Shown here piece by piece: positions 54,303 to 62,886 of a stretch of DNA of 64,000 bases. Both the position numbers and the translations under genes were made by a program. The DNA comes from Rhodanobacter sp. ANJX3. GTDB taxonomy: Bacteria; Pseudomonadota; Gammaproteobacteria; Xanthomonadales; Rhodanobacteraceae. Below the pieces are notes generated by a model. The model searched no databases. It saw only the letters and a list, made by a program, of their open reading frames with translations, and was not told the origin of the DNA. The first letter of the stretch is position 1; each line of letters opens with the position of its first letter. The stretch covers positions 646,367-710,366 of the forward strand of contig NZ_JACHCM010000001.1 of the NCBI RefSeq assembly GCF_014200755.1, in the 5' to 3' direction.

Positions 54303-55242
54303 AATCCGTATACCCGAACTTCTTCAGCATGTTCTCGTCGTCCACCCAGCCTTCGCGCACCTTGACCCACAGCTTGAGGAAGACCTTGCGCTCGAACATG
54401 CGCTCCATATTGCGGCGGGCGCCGCTGCCGATCGCCTTGAGCTGGGCGCCACCGTTGCCGATGACGATGGCTTTCTGGCCGTCGCGCTCGACCCAGATGA
54501 TGGCGTGGATTTCGGCGATGCCGTCGGGCCGGTCGCTGAACTGCTCGATTTCTACCGTGGTGGCATACGGCAGCTCCTGATCGAGCCGCAGCATCAGCTG
54601 TTCGCGCACCATTTCGGCGGCCAGAAAGCGCTCGCTGCGGTCGGTGACCTCGTCATCGGCATACTGCGGCGGCTGCACCGGCAGGCGCTTCAGGATCGCC
54701 TGTTCGAGCTCGCTCAAACCCTGCTTTTTCAGCGCGCTGACGTAGTGGATTTCATCGTAACTATGCTTGGTCACCAACTCGGTGACGAACGGCAGCATCA
54801 CCGTCTTGTCCTTGTTGAGGTCGACCTTGTTGATCACCAGAATGCGTGGCGACGACTGCTCGACCAACGCCGCATATAGCGCCTCGTCCTCATCGGTGAA
54901 ACGACCGGCCTCGATCACCTGCACCACCAGATCGACGTCGCTGATCGCCGAACGCGCGGCGCGATTCAGGCTGCGGTTCATGGCGCGCTTGGCACCGCGA
55001 TGCAGACCGGGCGTATCGACGTACAGAATCTGCCCCGCTTCGCTGGTGGCGATACCGAGAATGCGGTGGCGCGTGGTCTGCGGCCGCGGGCTGACGATCG
55101 ACAGGCGAAAGCCGATCAGCGCGTTCAGCAGCGTGGATTTGCCCACGTTCGGACGGCCGGCCAGCGCCACCGTACCGCAGCGAAAATCCTCGTGCGGCAG
55201 CTCGGGGCCGGTGTCTTTGGGGTGGTCCAGTTCGTGGTTCAT
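54301..55242 (-). CDS. era: Ribosome assembly GTPase Era
   Basis: The 313-residue protein has the GTPase motifs GRPNVGKST (G1), the switch region PQTTRHRILG, DTPGLH (G3), NKVDLNKD (G4) and SALK (G5), followed by a C-terminal KH domain (GRQKAIVIGNGGAQLKAIG-like segment, LWVKVREGW end). It binds the 3' end of 16S rRNA in 30S maturation. The start at 55242 (MNHELDHP) is preferred; the frame is open much further. It follows rnc by 140 bp. Confidence 0.96.
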   Translation of the reverse strand: MNHELDHPKDTGPELPHEDFRCGTVALAGRPNVGKSTLLNALIGFRLSIVSPRPQTTRHRILGIATSEAGQILYVDTPGLHRGAKRAMNRSLNRAARSAISDVDLVVQVIEAGRFTDEDEALYAALVEQSSPRILVINKVDLNKDKTVMLPFVTELVTKHSYDEIHYVSALKKQGLSELEQAILKRLPVQPPQYADDEVTDRSERFLAAEMVREQLMLRLDQELPYATTVEIEQFSDRPDGIAEIHAIIWVERDGQKAIVIGNGGAQLKAIGSGARRNMERMFERKVFLKLWVKVREGWVDDENMLKKFGYTD

Positions 55243-55382
55243 GAGGTGAATTGCTCGACAAGTCGGACGGCAAGTGTAGTGCTTCGCCGCAAACAGCATG
55301 GAAAGGTGACCGGTGCGCACGAAGTCCCCGGCGGGTTGGGAGAGGCCCGCCGAACGCCAAAGGGCGGCCATGGCGAGAGAAA

Positions 55383-56048
55383 TCAGGATTTTTTGCGCTG
55401 CTTTTCCAGCAGCTCGCTCAGCACGATGTCGGCCGCGTCCTGCTCGGCGGCGCGGCGGCTGTCGCCGCGCGTCTGTGCGCTCAGCGGCAGCGGCTGATCG
55501 ATGGCGCAACGGACATCGAACGTCTTGGCGTGATCCTCGCCGTGGCTGGCGAGCAGATCGTATTGCGGCAGCGGCCAGCCGCCGGCCTGCAGATACTCCT
55601 GCAATCGGGTCTTGGCATCCTTGGAGGATCGACGCAACGCGATGACCCGCTCGCCAAACAGGCCGCGCAGCACTTCGCGACAGGCGTCGAAGCCGCCATC
55701 GAGATACACCGCGGCGATCAGTGCCTCAAAGGCATCGGCCAGAATCGAATCGCGACGAAAACCGCCGCTCTTTAGCTCCCCGGGCCCGAGCTTGAGCTCG
55801 TCACCCAGCGCCAGTTCGCGCGCCACCGCGGCGAGAGCCTGGCCGTTGACCAGCTGCGCGCGCAGCCGTGAAAGCTCGCCTTCACTGGCCTTGGGATGAA
55901 CCTCGAACAGCAGTTCGGCGATGACGGCACCCAGCAACGCATCGCCAAGAAACTCCAGTCGCTCGTTGTTCGGCTTGCCGACGCTGCGGTGGGTGAGCGC
56001 CAGCTGCGCCAGCGCCGGGTCGCGAAAACGATAGGACAGTTGCACCAT
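55383..56048 (-). CDS. rnc: Ribonuclease III
   Basis: The 221-residue protein has the RNase III signature NERLEFLGDALLG with the catalytic acidic residues and the second acidic site ADAFEALIAAVYLDGG, followed by a C-terminal dsRNA-binding domain (DAKTRLQEYLQ, RRAAEQDAADIVL). It cuts double-stranded rRNA precursors and mRNAs. It starts directly after the DUF4845 stop, suggesting coupled translation. Confidence 0.96.
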   Translation of the reverse strand: MVQLSYRFRDPALAQLALTHRSVGKPNNERLEFLGDALLGAVIAELLFEVHPKASEGELSRLRAQLVNGQALAAVARELALGDELKLGPGELKSGGFRRDSILADAFEALIAAVYLDGGFDACREVLRGLFGERVIALRRSSKDAKTRLQEYLQAGGWPLPQYDLLASHGEDHAKTFDVRCAIDQPLPLSAQTRGDSRRAAEQDAADIVLSELLEKQRKKS

Positions 56049-56432
56049 TTACTGGCCTACATTGCCCTGCAGCGGCACACTCTTGTGGAAGTGCAGCAGA
56101 AAATCGATGTTGTACATGAACGGGATTTGCTTGTCGTAATCGACATTGAGCGTGTTGCCACCGCCCGCATCGCGCTTGATCGTGATATCGCTCGGCTTGA
56201 TGGTGGCGTCGTCGACGTACTGGAAGCCCAGCTTGAAGAACAGGTCGCGACGGATATCGTCGAGCGTCTTGCCGTTGGTGCCTGCGGTGGCGATCTGGTT
56301 CATCGCCTTGCTGACACCCATCGATTCAGAATAGGACGGGAACAACTTCATCGCCATATAGGCAAAAAAGCCGACGATGATGATGAGAAACAAAAACCCG
56401 ATCAGAGTGACGCCCGACTGTTTCGATTTCAT
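56049..56432 (-). CDS. DUF4845 membrane protein
   Basis: The 127-residue protein has a type IV pilin-like N-terminus: KSKQSGVTLIGFLFLIIIVGFFAYMAMKLFP, with one membrane helix (about 7-28). The rest is a periplasmic domain with no known activity. It is conserved between lepB and rnc in xanthomonads and other gammaproteobacteria. The start at 56432 is preferred over a longer frame. The 271 bp to lepB hold no gene; a small hairpin lies close after the lepB stop but has no T-run. Confidence 0.88.
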   Translation of the reverse strand: MKSKQSGVTLIGFLFLIIIVGFFAYMAMKLFPSYSESMGVSKAMNQIATAGTNGKTLDDIRRDLFFKLGFQYVDDATIKPSDITIKRDAGGGNTLNVDYDKQIPFMYNIDFLLHFHKSVPLQGNVGQ

Positions 56433-56703
56433 AGTCCCCTCACTATGCCGCCAGGTGGCGTGCTTATGGTCTGCGTATTGCATATCGAAGAATACGGCGC
56501 GATAAAACATCGCGGCCATGCCTAAAAGATAACCTGCCTGAAAAATGACCCGCGCGGATTCACTCGTCCCTTCGATACCTCTGGCTGCCACCGGCATTGC
56601 CGACGCACCGCTCGCGCCAGCGGATTCTCGCACGGCCGGCGCGCTTGTGTTCAATTCGATTGCCGGAGTAGCAGTCCGGCAGAATCGGATGACGCAATCT
56701 CGC

Positions 56704-57636
56704 CTAGTGAATCAGCGTGCCGATGCGCGAGAAATCCACGCCACCGGTGTGCAGGCCCTTCCAACTCATCCAGATCAGAAACGCCTTGCCGGCCAGGTTC
56801 TGCTCCGGCATGCAGCCCCACCAGCGGCTGTCCAGGCTGTTTTCGCGATCGTCGCCCATCACTAGATAGCAGCCTTGCGGCACCAGCGAGGGCACTTTGG
56901 AATTCGGGATCGAACGCGTAGGGCCGCGAAGCGGCATGCGCGCGATCAGATGATCGCGCGTGCCGAGGTGTTCGTTCCACACGGTGGCCTCGAAATTCAG
57001 CAGTTGGGCGTCTTCTTCGCGCTGCGGGTTGCCCTTGAACGGACCGATTTCCTCGTCGACCACCGGCTTGCCGTTGATGATGATCTGGCTATCGTGCACC
57101 TCAACGGTGTCGCCCGGCAGGCCGATGATCCGCTTAATCCAGTTCTGGCTCTGCACCGGCAGATGCGGCGTCGGGCAGGTGTCATCCGGGCCGAGGGCGG
57201 GCTCGCCGTCTTCGCCGCCGCCGACGCGAATCATCTGACCGCTTTCATCTTTGCAGAGATATCCAGGAAAGCGGAATACCACCACGTCGCCGCGCTTGGG
57301 TTCGCCAATGCTGAGGAACTTGGTGTTGAAGGCCGGCATGCGCAGGCCGTAGGCAAACTTGTTGACCAGAATAAAGTCGCCGACATCGAGTGTCGGCATC
57401 ATCGAGCCGGAGGGAATGCGAAAAGGCTCGGCCACGAACGAACGCAGCAGCAGCACCACCAACACCACCGGAAACAGCGAGCGCGCCCAGTCTACCGCCA
57501 CCGGATCGGTGTACTCGGTGCCGGCGGCATCGAGACGTGCCTTGCGCTTTTTGTACAGAAACAGGCGATCCAGGCCCCACACCACGCCGAACAGCACAGT
57601 GAGGCCAAGCAGAATCGCCGAAAAATCAAAATCCAT
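56704..57636 (-). CDS. lepB: Signal peptidase I
   Basis: The 310-residue membrane protease has two N-terminal membrane helices (about 5-23 and 52-70), the catalytic Ser in PSGSMMPTL and the Lys in WIKRIIGLPGD, followed by the conserved VMGDDRENSLDSRWWG. It removes Sec and Tat signal peptides. It is encoded right after lepA, as in other gammaproteobacteria. Confidence 0.96.
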   Translation of the reverse strand: MDFDFSAILLGLTVLFGVVWGLDRLFLYKKRKARLDAAGTEYTDPVAVDWARSLFPVVLVVLLLRSFVAEPFRIPSGSMMPTLDVGDFILVNKFAYGLRMPAFNTKFLSIGEPKRGDVVVFRFPGYLCKDESGQMIRVGGGEDGEPALGPDDTCPTPHLPVQSQNWIKRIIGLPGDTVEVHDSQIIINGKPVVDEEIGPFKGNPQREEDAQLLNFEATVWNEHLGTRDHLIARMPLRGPTRSIPNSKVPSLVPQGCYLVMGDDRENSLDSRWWGCMPEQNLAGKAFLIWMSWKGLHTGGVDFSRIGTLIH

Positions 57637-57716
57637 GGAGTGCTCCGTCGTTATCGATCCAGACCGGTTTCAATTCGATATCGGTCAGATCATCGCCTAA
57701 ATCGATGACCCAGCGC

Positions 57717-59507
57717 TTATTTATCTACCCGCAACACCGCAAGAAACGCTTCCTGCGGAATTTCCACCCGCCCGACCTGCTTCATGCGCTTCTTGCCTTC
57801 CTTCTGCTTTTCCAGAAGTTTCTTTTTGCGGCTCACGTCGCCGCCGTAGCACTTGGCCAGAACGTTCTTGCGCAGCGCTTTCACGGTGGAGCGAGCGATG
57901 ATCTGCGCGCCCACGGCAGCCTGGATCGCCACGTCGAATTGCTGGCGCGGGATAAGGTCTTTCATGCGTTCCACCAGCTCGCGGCCTTTGCGGTCGGCAT
58001 GGCTGCGGTGCAGGATCAGGCTCAGCGCGTCGACGCGGTCACCGTTGATCAGCACATCGGTGCGCACGAATGGGCCGGCCTCGAAGCGCTCGAAGTGATA
58101 GTCCATCGAGGCATAGCCGCGCGACACGGATTTCAACCGGTCGAAGAAATCCATCACGACTTCGGCCAGCGGCATTTCGTAAACGATCTGCACCTGCGTG
58201 GCCAAGTACTGGATCGAGCGCTGCACGCCGCGCTTGTCCTGGCACAGCGTGACGATGTTGCCGATGTAGGCCTCAGGGGTGAGGATGCTGGCCACGATGA
58301 TCGGCTCGCGGATTTCCTGCACTTGCGGCGACGACGGCAGCTTGGAAGGGTTGTCCAGCATCATGATGCTGCCGTCGGTTTTCAGGATCTCGTAGATCAC
58401 GGTGGGCGCGGTGGTGATCAGATCGAGATCGTATTCGCGCTCCAGCCGCTCCTGCACGATTTCCATGTGCAGCATGCCGAGAAACCCGCAGCGAAAACCG
58501 AAGCCCATCGCCTCGGACGACTCCGGCTCGAAAAACAGCGCGGCGTCGTTCAGGCGCAGCTTGTCCAGCGCCTCGCGCATCGCCGGGTAATCGTCGGAGG
58601 ACACCGGAAACAGGCCGGCGAACACGCGCGGCTGCATGTGCTGAAAACCCGGCAGCGCCTTCTCCGCCGGCTTGCCTGCATGGGTCAGCGTGTCGCCGAC
58701 CGGCGCGCCGTGCACGTCCTTGATCGAGGCGTTGATCCAGCCGACTTCGCCCGCGCCCAGATGGTCGAGCTTCTTGCGCTTGGGCGTGAACACGCCGACG
58801 TCGCCGACTTCGTGGGTGCGGCCGGTCGACATCACCAGCAGCTTGTCGCCGGGACGGATCTCGCCCTGCATCACGCGCACGAGCGACACGACGCCCAGGT
58901 AATTGTCGAACCACGAGTCGATGATCAGCGCCTGCAGCCGATCGGTATCGCGCGGCTTAGGCGGCGGAATGCGGGCGATGATCGCCTCCAGCACCTCGAT
59001 CACGTTGAGGCCGGTCTTGGCGCTGATCGCCACCGCGTCGGTGGCATCGATGCCGATCACGGCCTCGATCTCGAGCTTTACCTTTTCGATATCGGCCGTC
59101 GGCAGATCGATCTTGTTGAGCACGGGAATCACTTCGAGCCCCTGCTCCACCGCGGTGTAGCAGTTGGCGACCGACTGTGCCTCGACACCCTGCGCCGCAT
59201 CGACCACCAGCAGCGCGCCTTCGCATGCGGCCAACGAGCGGCTGACCTCGTAGGAGAAATCCACATGCCCGGGCGTGTCGATGAAATTCAGCTGATAGGT
59301 CTTGCCGTCACGCGCGGTGTACGGCAGCGACACCGACTGCGCCTTGATGGTGATGCCGCGCTCGCGCTCGATCGGGTTGTTGTCCAACACCTGCGCTTCC
59401 ATCTCGCGATCGGCCAGACCGCCGCACAGCTGGATGATGCGATCGGCGAGCGTCGACTTGCCGTGGTCGATATGGGCAATGATGGAGAAGTTGCGGATCA
59501 ATTCCAT
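57717..59507 (-). CDS. lepA: Elongation factor 4 (LepA)
   Basis: The 596-residue translational GTPase has G1 [10 protein letters not shown]3 DTPGHVDF, G4 NKIDLP and the LepA-specific C-terminal region ([43 protein letters not shown]). It acts on the ribosome in initiation/elongation control. The start at 59507 (MELIRNFSI) is the family start. It lies between mucD (215 bp) and lepB (80 bp). Confidence 0.97.
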   Translation of the reverse strand: MELIRNFSIIAHIDHGKSTLADRIIQLCGGLADREMEAQVLDNNPIERERGITIKAQSVSLPYTARDGKTYQLNFIDTPGHVDFSYEVSRSLAACEGALLVVDAAQGVEAQSVANCYTAVEQGLEVIPVLNKIDLPTADIEKVKLEIEAVIGIDATDAVAISAKTGLNVIEVLEAIIARIPPPKPRDTDRLQALIIDSWFDNYLGVVSLVRVMQGEIRPGDKLLVMSTGRTHEVGDVGVFTPKRKKLDHLGAGEVGWINASIKDVHGAPVGDTLTHAGKPAEKALPGFQHMQPRVFAGLFPVSSDDYPAMREALDKLRLNDAALFFEPESSEAMGFGFRCGFLGMLHMEIVQERLEREYDLDLITTAPTVIYEILKTDGSIMMLDNPSKLPSSPQVQEIREPIIVASILTPEAYIGNIVTLCQDKRGVQRSIQYLATQVQIVYEMPLAEVVMDFFDRLKSVSRGYASMDYHFERFEAGPFVRTDVLINGDRVDALSLILHRSHADRKGRELVERMKDLIPRQQFDVAIQAAVGAQIIARSTVKALRKNVLAKCYGGDVSRKKKLLEKQKEGKKRMKQVGRVEIPQEAFLAVLRVDK

Positions 59508-59722
59508 GGAGCGCTGGCGGCCTGTCGAACGTGGGTCTGCCGCCACACGCGGCGCGCAGGCAGCGCACCACCGACGGGTGATGCTAACCCGGCATTATTG
59601 CATGGAACGCACCGCCCCGGCCGCATGGCCACGGCGGAGATCGAGAGGTGCCGCTTGAGCGATACGAGCTGTCGCCACACCCGGCATCAGGCCGAAACGT
59701 GGCGGCAGCACAAGCACCGCGC

Positions 59723-61201
59723 TTATTTGCCGTCCGGCACCGTCAAGCCGATGAATTGGCTCTGGTCGCCGCGACGCACCAGCAGCAGCACGGTATCGCC
59801 TGCTTTCAGGCCCTTGGTGGCGGCCTGGAAGGCGGTGACGTTGCCGACCCGCTGCTGGTTCACCATCAAAATGATGTCGCCTTGCTGCAGGCCGGCGCTG
59901 GCCGCCGCGCGCCCGGTGATGCCGCCGATCTGGACACCTTCGCCGGATTTCAGGCCCAGCTGCTGACGGGTTGCCGCATCGATGTTCTGCACCGAAAGGC
60001 CCAGCGCGGTCGAACCCGATGGCGCGGACGCAGAGCCGCCGTCGGACGCGCTCGACAACGTCTTGTCATCACGCGGAGCGGCGCCCACGACGACCGGGAT
60101 GGTTATTTTCTTGCCGTCACGAATGATGTCCAGCGTTGCCTTGGTGCCCGGCTTGGTCAAGCCGACCAGCGGCGGCAGATCGGGCGCTTGGCTGATGGGC
60201 TGGCCGTTGTATCCGACGATGATGTCGCCCTGCTGTATCCCGGCCTTGCCGGCAGCACTGCCGGCGTCGACGTCGGAAACGATGGCGCCATTCGCATTGG
60301 GCAGCTTCAGCGCCTTGACCACATCGTCGCTGAGTGGCCCCACGTGCACGCCGAGCTGACCGCGAGTGACGAAGCCATGTGCCTTGATCTGCTCGACCGC
60401 GCTCATCGCCACGTCGATCGGGATCGAGAACGCCACGCCCTGGTAGCCTCCGGTGCTGGAATAGATCTGCGAATTGACGCCGACCACCTGGCCCTGCAGG
60501 TTGAACAGCGGACCGCCGGAGTTGCCGCGGTTGATCGGCACGTCGGTCTGGATAAACGAGGTGTACGGTTGGTCGGCACTGCCCAGATTGCGTCCGACGG
60601 CACTGACGATGCCCTGCGTCACGGTGTAATCGAAACCGAACGGCGAGCCGATGGCCAGCACCCACTGGCCGGCCTTGAGCGTGCGCGAATCGCCGACGCT
60701 GACTGCCGGTAAGTTGTCGCCGTCGTTGATCTTCAGCACGGCGATGTCGTATTTCGGATCGGTACCGACGACCTTGGCAGTGAACGTGCGCCGATCCTGC
60801 AAGCGCACGGTCACCTCGTCGGCGCCGTCGACAACGTGGTTGTTGGTCAACACGTAGCCATCGCGCGAAATGATGAAACCCGAACCCAGCGAGGTGTGCT
60901 TCTGGTCTTCCGGCGAGGGCATCATCGGCATGCCGAAAAAGCGTCGAAACATTTCCGCCTGCGGATCGTCCGGGCTGCCGTCCTGATCGGGATCGGTCGA
61001 CGCGCGCGACGGCTTTCGGCTCTTGCCGTTGTATTTGGCTTCAACGTGCACCACGGCAGGCGCGTTTCTCTCGACGATGCCGGTGAAATCCGGCAGGCCG
61101 CCAGTAGCCATCGTGGTGGTCTGCGCCCATGCGCTGCCGGTGGCGACAGCAAGACTCAGCGACACGCCGCACGCCAGAGTGCGCAAGACGGGAAATTTCA
61201 T
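59723..61201 (-). CDS. mucD: Periplasmic serine protease, DegP/MucD type
   Basis: The 492-residue protein has a signal peptide (MKFPVLRTLACGVSLSLAV...) and the trypsin-like domain with His in TNNHVVDG, Asp in DPKYDIAVLKI and nucleophile Ser in NRGNSGGPLF. Two PDZ domains follow. It degrades or refolds misfolded envelope proteins and is part of the sigma-E response. The ATG at 61201 has a very strong AGGAGGAG ribosome site. It lies downstream of rseA behind a terminator, so it needs its own promoter. Confidence 0.95.
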   Translation of the reverse strand: MKFPVLRTLACGVSLSLAVATGSAWAQTTTMATGGLPDFTGIVERNAPAVVHVEAKYNGKSRKPSRASTDPDQDGSPDDPQAEMFRRFFGMPMMPSPEDQKHTSLGSGFIISRDGYVLTNNHVVDGADEVTVRLQDRRTFTAKVVGTDPKYDIAVLKINDGDNLPAVSVGDSRTLKAGQWVLAIGSPFGFDYTVTQGIVSAVGRNLGSADQPYTSFIQTDVPINRGNSGGPLFNLQGQVVGVNSQIYSSTGGYQGVAFSIPIDVAMSAVEQIKAHGFVTRGQLGVHVGPLSDDVVKALKLPNANGAIVSDVDAGSAAGKAGIQQGDIIVGYNGQPISQAPDLPPLVGLTKPGTKATLDIIRDGKKITIPVVVGAAPRDDKTLSSASDGGSASAPSGSTALGLSVQNIDAATRQQLGLKSGEGVQIGGITGRAAASAGLQQGDIILMVNQQRVGNVTAFQAATKGLKAGDTVLLLVRRGDQSQFIGLTVPDGK

Positions 61202-61316
61202 GACTCCTCCTAGTAGGGTTGGCTTGATGAAAAACATGGGCGCCGCCCGATCGCTCGACTTGCGAACCTCGCCGCCGCAGGCGGGATGCCCGGTAACCAG
61301 GCAGCGGCATCCGCCC

Positions 61317-61350
61317 ATAAAAAAACCGTCGGCCCGGGTGGGCCGACGGT
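61317..61350 (-). terminator. Intrinsic terminator between rseA and mucD
   Basis: An 11-bp stem (ACCGTCGGCCC, 61325-61335, with its complement 61340-61350) and a 4-nt loop are followed on the minus strand by a run of seven T. It would stop the rpoE-rseA transcript before mucD. Confidence 0.93.
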
Positions 61351-61402
61351 TCGGAGACAAACACGATGGGCGGCGGCACCCGTCACTGGCGTAACGGCAA
61401 AT

Positions 61403-62086
61403 TCAGTGCACCGCGGCCGCAGCCTGTCGCGGCGGATTCTGCGAAACCGGCTGCTGCTGTGGATCGAGCAGCAATAAGTAGCTACCGTCGTTATTGTTCA
61501 AAGTGCGGTAGCGGTGCATCAGCGGATACGCCGAGAGACGCTTGCTGCCGTACACCGGCTGATTGCCGCCCGGAAAAATCTCGCTGGTGGCGGACGCCTG
61601 CTGGCTCAACGTGCCCGCCGAATTGCCGCTCAGCCAGGACGGCACCGTGGCCGGAATCGACGATTTGCGCGCTGGCGTGATGTCGGCAACGGCACTGCTG
61701 CCGGCCGCCCGCTGACCGCTGGGTGCCGCCGCGGTGCGATCCACATCCGCCACAGGCTGGCCGATCATCAGCGCGGCCGCGGCCACGCTGGCAGCGATGG
61801 CGCCGCCGGCGGACCAGCGCAGCCAGTGATTGCGCTTTGTGCCGACAGGCGCAGCCTCCTGATCGATCGCCAGCATCACCCGAGAGGCGAAACTCGACGA
61901 CGCCAGCGCCGGCAACTGCCGACGCAGCCCATCGCGAGCCAGGTTGTAACGCGTCCACGTCTGCTGCAGCGAGACGTCGTGATCGAGCCGGCGCAATAAA
62001 AAGCGCATGGCCTCTTTCGACAGCTCGCCGTCGAGGCCGGCGGAAAGGTCTTCGTTGGCGTTCGGGGTCATGTCTGGCTTGTTCAT
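61403..62086 (-). CDS. rseA: Anti-sigma-E factor RseA-like
   Basis: The 227-residue protein has an N-terminal cytoplasmic sigma-binding domain (NANEDLSAGLDGELSKEAMRFLLRRLD, QTWTRYNLARDGLR), one moderate membrane helix (about 89-112) and a periplasmic part without recognised domains. It should hold RpoE inactive until regulated proteolysis. The start overlaps the rpoE stop by 3 bases (ATGA). No rseB (mucB) or rseC follows it, as in other xanthomonads. Confidence 0.92.
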   Translation of the reverse strand: MNKPDMTPNANEDLSAGLDGELSKEAMRFLLRRLDHDVSLQQTWTRYNLARDGLRRQLPALASSSFASRVMLAIDQEAAPVGTKRNHWLRWSAGGAIAASVAAAALMIGQPVADVDRTAAAPSGQRAAGSSAVADITPARKSSIPATVPSWLSGNSAGTLSQQASATSEIFPGGNQPVYGSKRLSAYPLMHRYRTLNNNDGSYLLLLDPQQQPVSQNPPRQAAAAVH

Positions 62087-62706
62087 GTCTTGTCCTCGCG
62101 GTCCGACAATAGCGGCCGCAGCTTTTCATCGATCGCTTCACGTGCCCGGAAGATGCGCGAACGCACCGTACCGATCGGGCAACCCATCGCCTCTGCGATT
62201 TCGTCATAACTCAGACCGTCCACTTCGCGAAGCGTGATGGCGGTACGCAGTTCTTCGGGCAAGGCTTGGACAGTGGAAAATACGGATTGTTCAATTTCCT
62301 GGCGCATCATTTCGCGTTCGGGCGTGGCGCTGTCATGCATGCGCTCGGCGCCTGCCATGAAAACCGCATCCTCGGCGTCCACATCGTCGGTCGGCGGACG
62401 GCGGCCCATCGCCACCAGATGGTTTTTGGCCGTATTTACCGCAATCTTGTACAGCCACGTATAAAACGCGCTGTCGCCGCGGAACGAACCGAGGGCCCGC
62501 CACGCGCGAATAAACGACTCCTGCGCAATATCCTCGCACTCGGCGTGGCTGCGCACGTAGCGGGATACCAGGGCGATGACCTTATGCTGGTACTTGCGCA
62601 CCAAGAGGTCGAAAGCTCGCTTGTCCCCGTTCTGAACACGCTCGACCAGCGCGCGATCCAGTTCGTTTTCGCCCATTCGGGCTGTATCCATCGTCAATGC
62701 CGTCAT
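62083..62706 (-). CDS. rpoE: RNA polymerase sigma-E factor
   Basis: The 207-residue ECF sigma factor has region 2 (DLLVRKYQHKVIALVSRYV, ECEDIAQESFIRAWRAL, YTWLYKIAVNTAKNHL) and region 4 (LPEELRTAITLREVDGLSYDEIAEAMGCP, GTVRSRIFRARE). It directs the envelope-stress response. The N-terminus has a ten-residue extension before MGENELDRALV, so 62676 is an alternative start. A consensus sigma-E promoter lies 37 bp upstream, so it should activate itself. rseA overlaps its end. Confidence 0.96.
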   Translation of the reverse strand: MTALTMDTARMGENELDRALVERVQNGDKRAFDLLVRKYQHKVIALVSRYVRSHAECEDIAQESFIRAWRALGSFRGDSAFYTWLYKIAVNTAKNHLVAMGRRPPTDDVDAEDAVFMAGAERMHDSATPEREMMRQEIEQSVFSTVQALPEELRTAITLREVDGLSYDEIAEAMGCPIGTVRSRIFRAREAIDEKLRPLLSDREDKT

Positions 62707-62742
62707 CCGCTGCGGGAACTGGGTTAAAACTGGACACGCGGG

Positions 62743-62769
62743 TCAGACAGCAACCTGCCGGTCAAGTTC
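62743..62769 (-). promoter_or_regulatory. Sigma-E promoter of rpoE
   Basis: On the minus strand the -35 GAACTT (62764-62769) and -10 TCTGA (62743-62747) are separated by exactly 16 bp. This is a full match to the E. coli sigma-E consensus. Transcription would begin near 62736, leaving about 30 nt before the ATG at 62706. An autoregulatory loop is expected. Confidence 0.9.
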
Positions 62770-62886
62770 AGCGTGTGCGTGATTATTCCGTCAAACATAG
62801 CGCAACGCCCGTTGGAAGATTGTCAGACCAGACCCGGCCTGCACGCATATCCGCTTGGCAGGGTTATGGGGACAGCCGAGCCGGGC

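Noticed and set aside
54301-55509. Era with an 89-residue N-terminal extension
   Set aside because: The extension has no similarity to Era and crosses the intergenic region; the MNHEL start fits the family.
56640-56703. Hairpin after the lepB stop as a terminator
   Set aside because: A 7-bp stem is present but lacks a T-run and lies inside a conserved operon, so I do not call it a terminator.
57705-59966. Plus-strand frame of 753 codons opposite lepA
   Set aside because: Antisense shadow of a highly conserved gene; no independent support.
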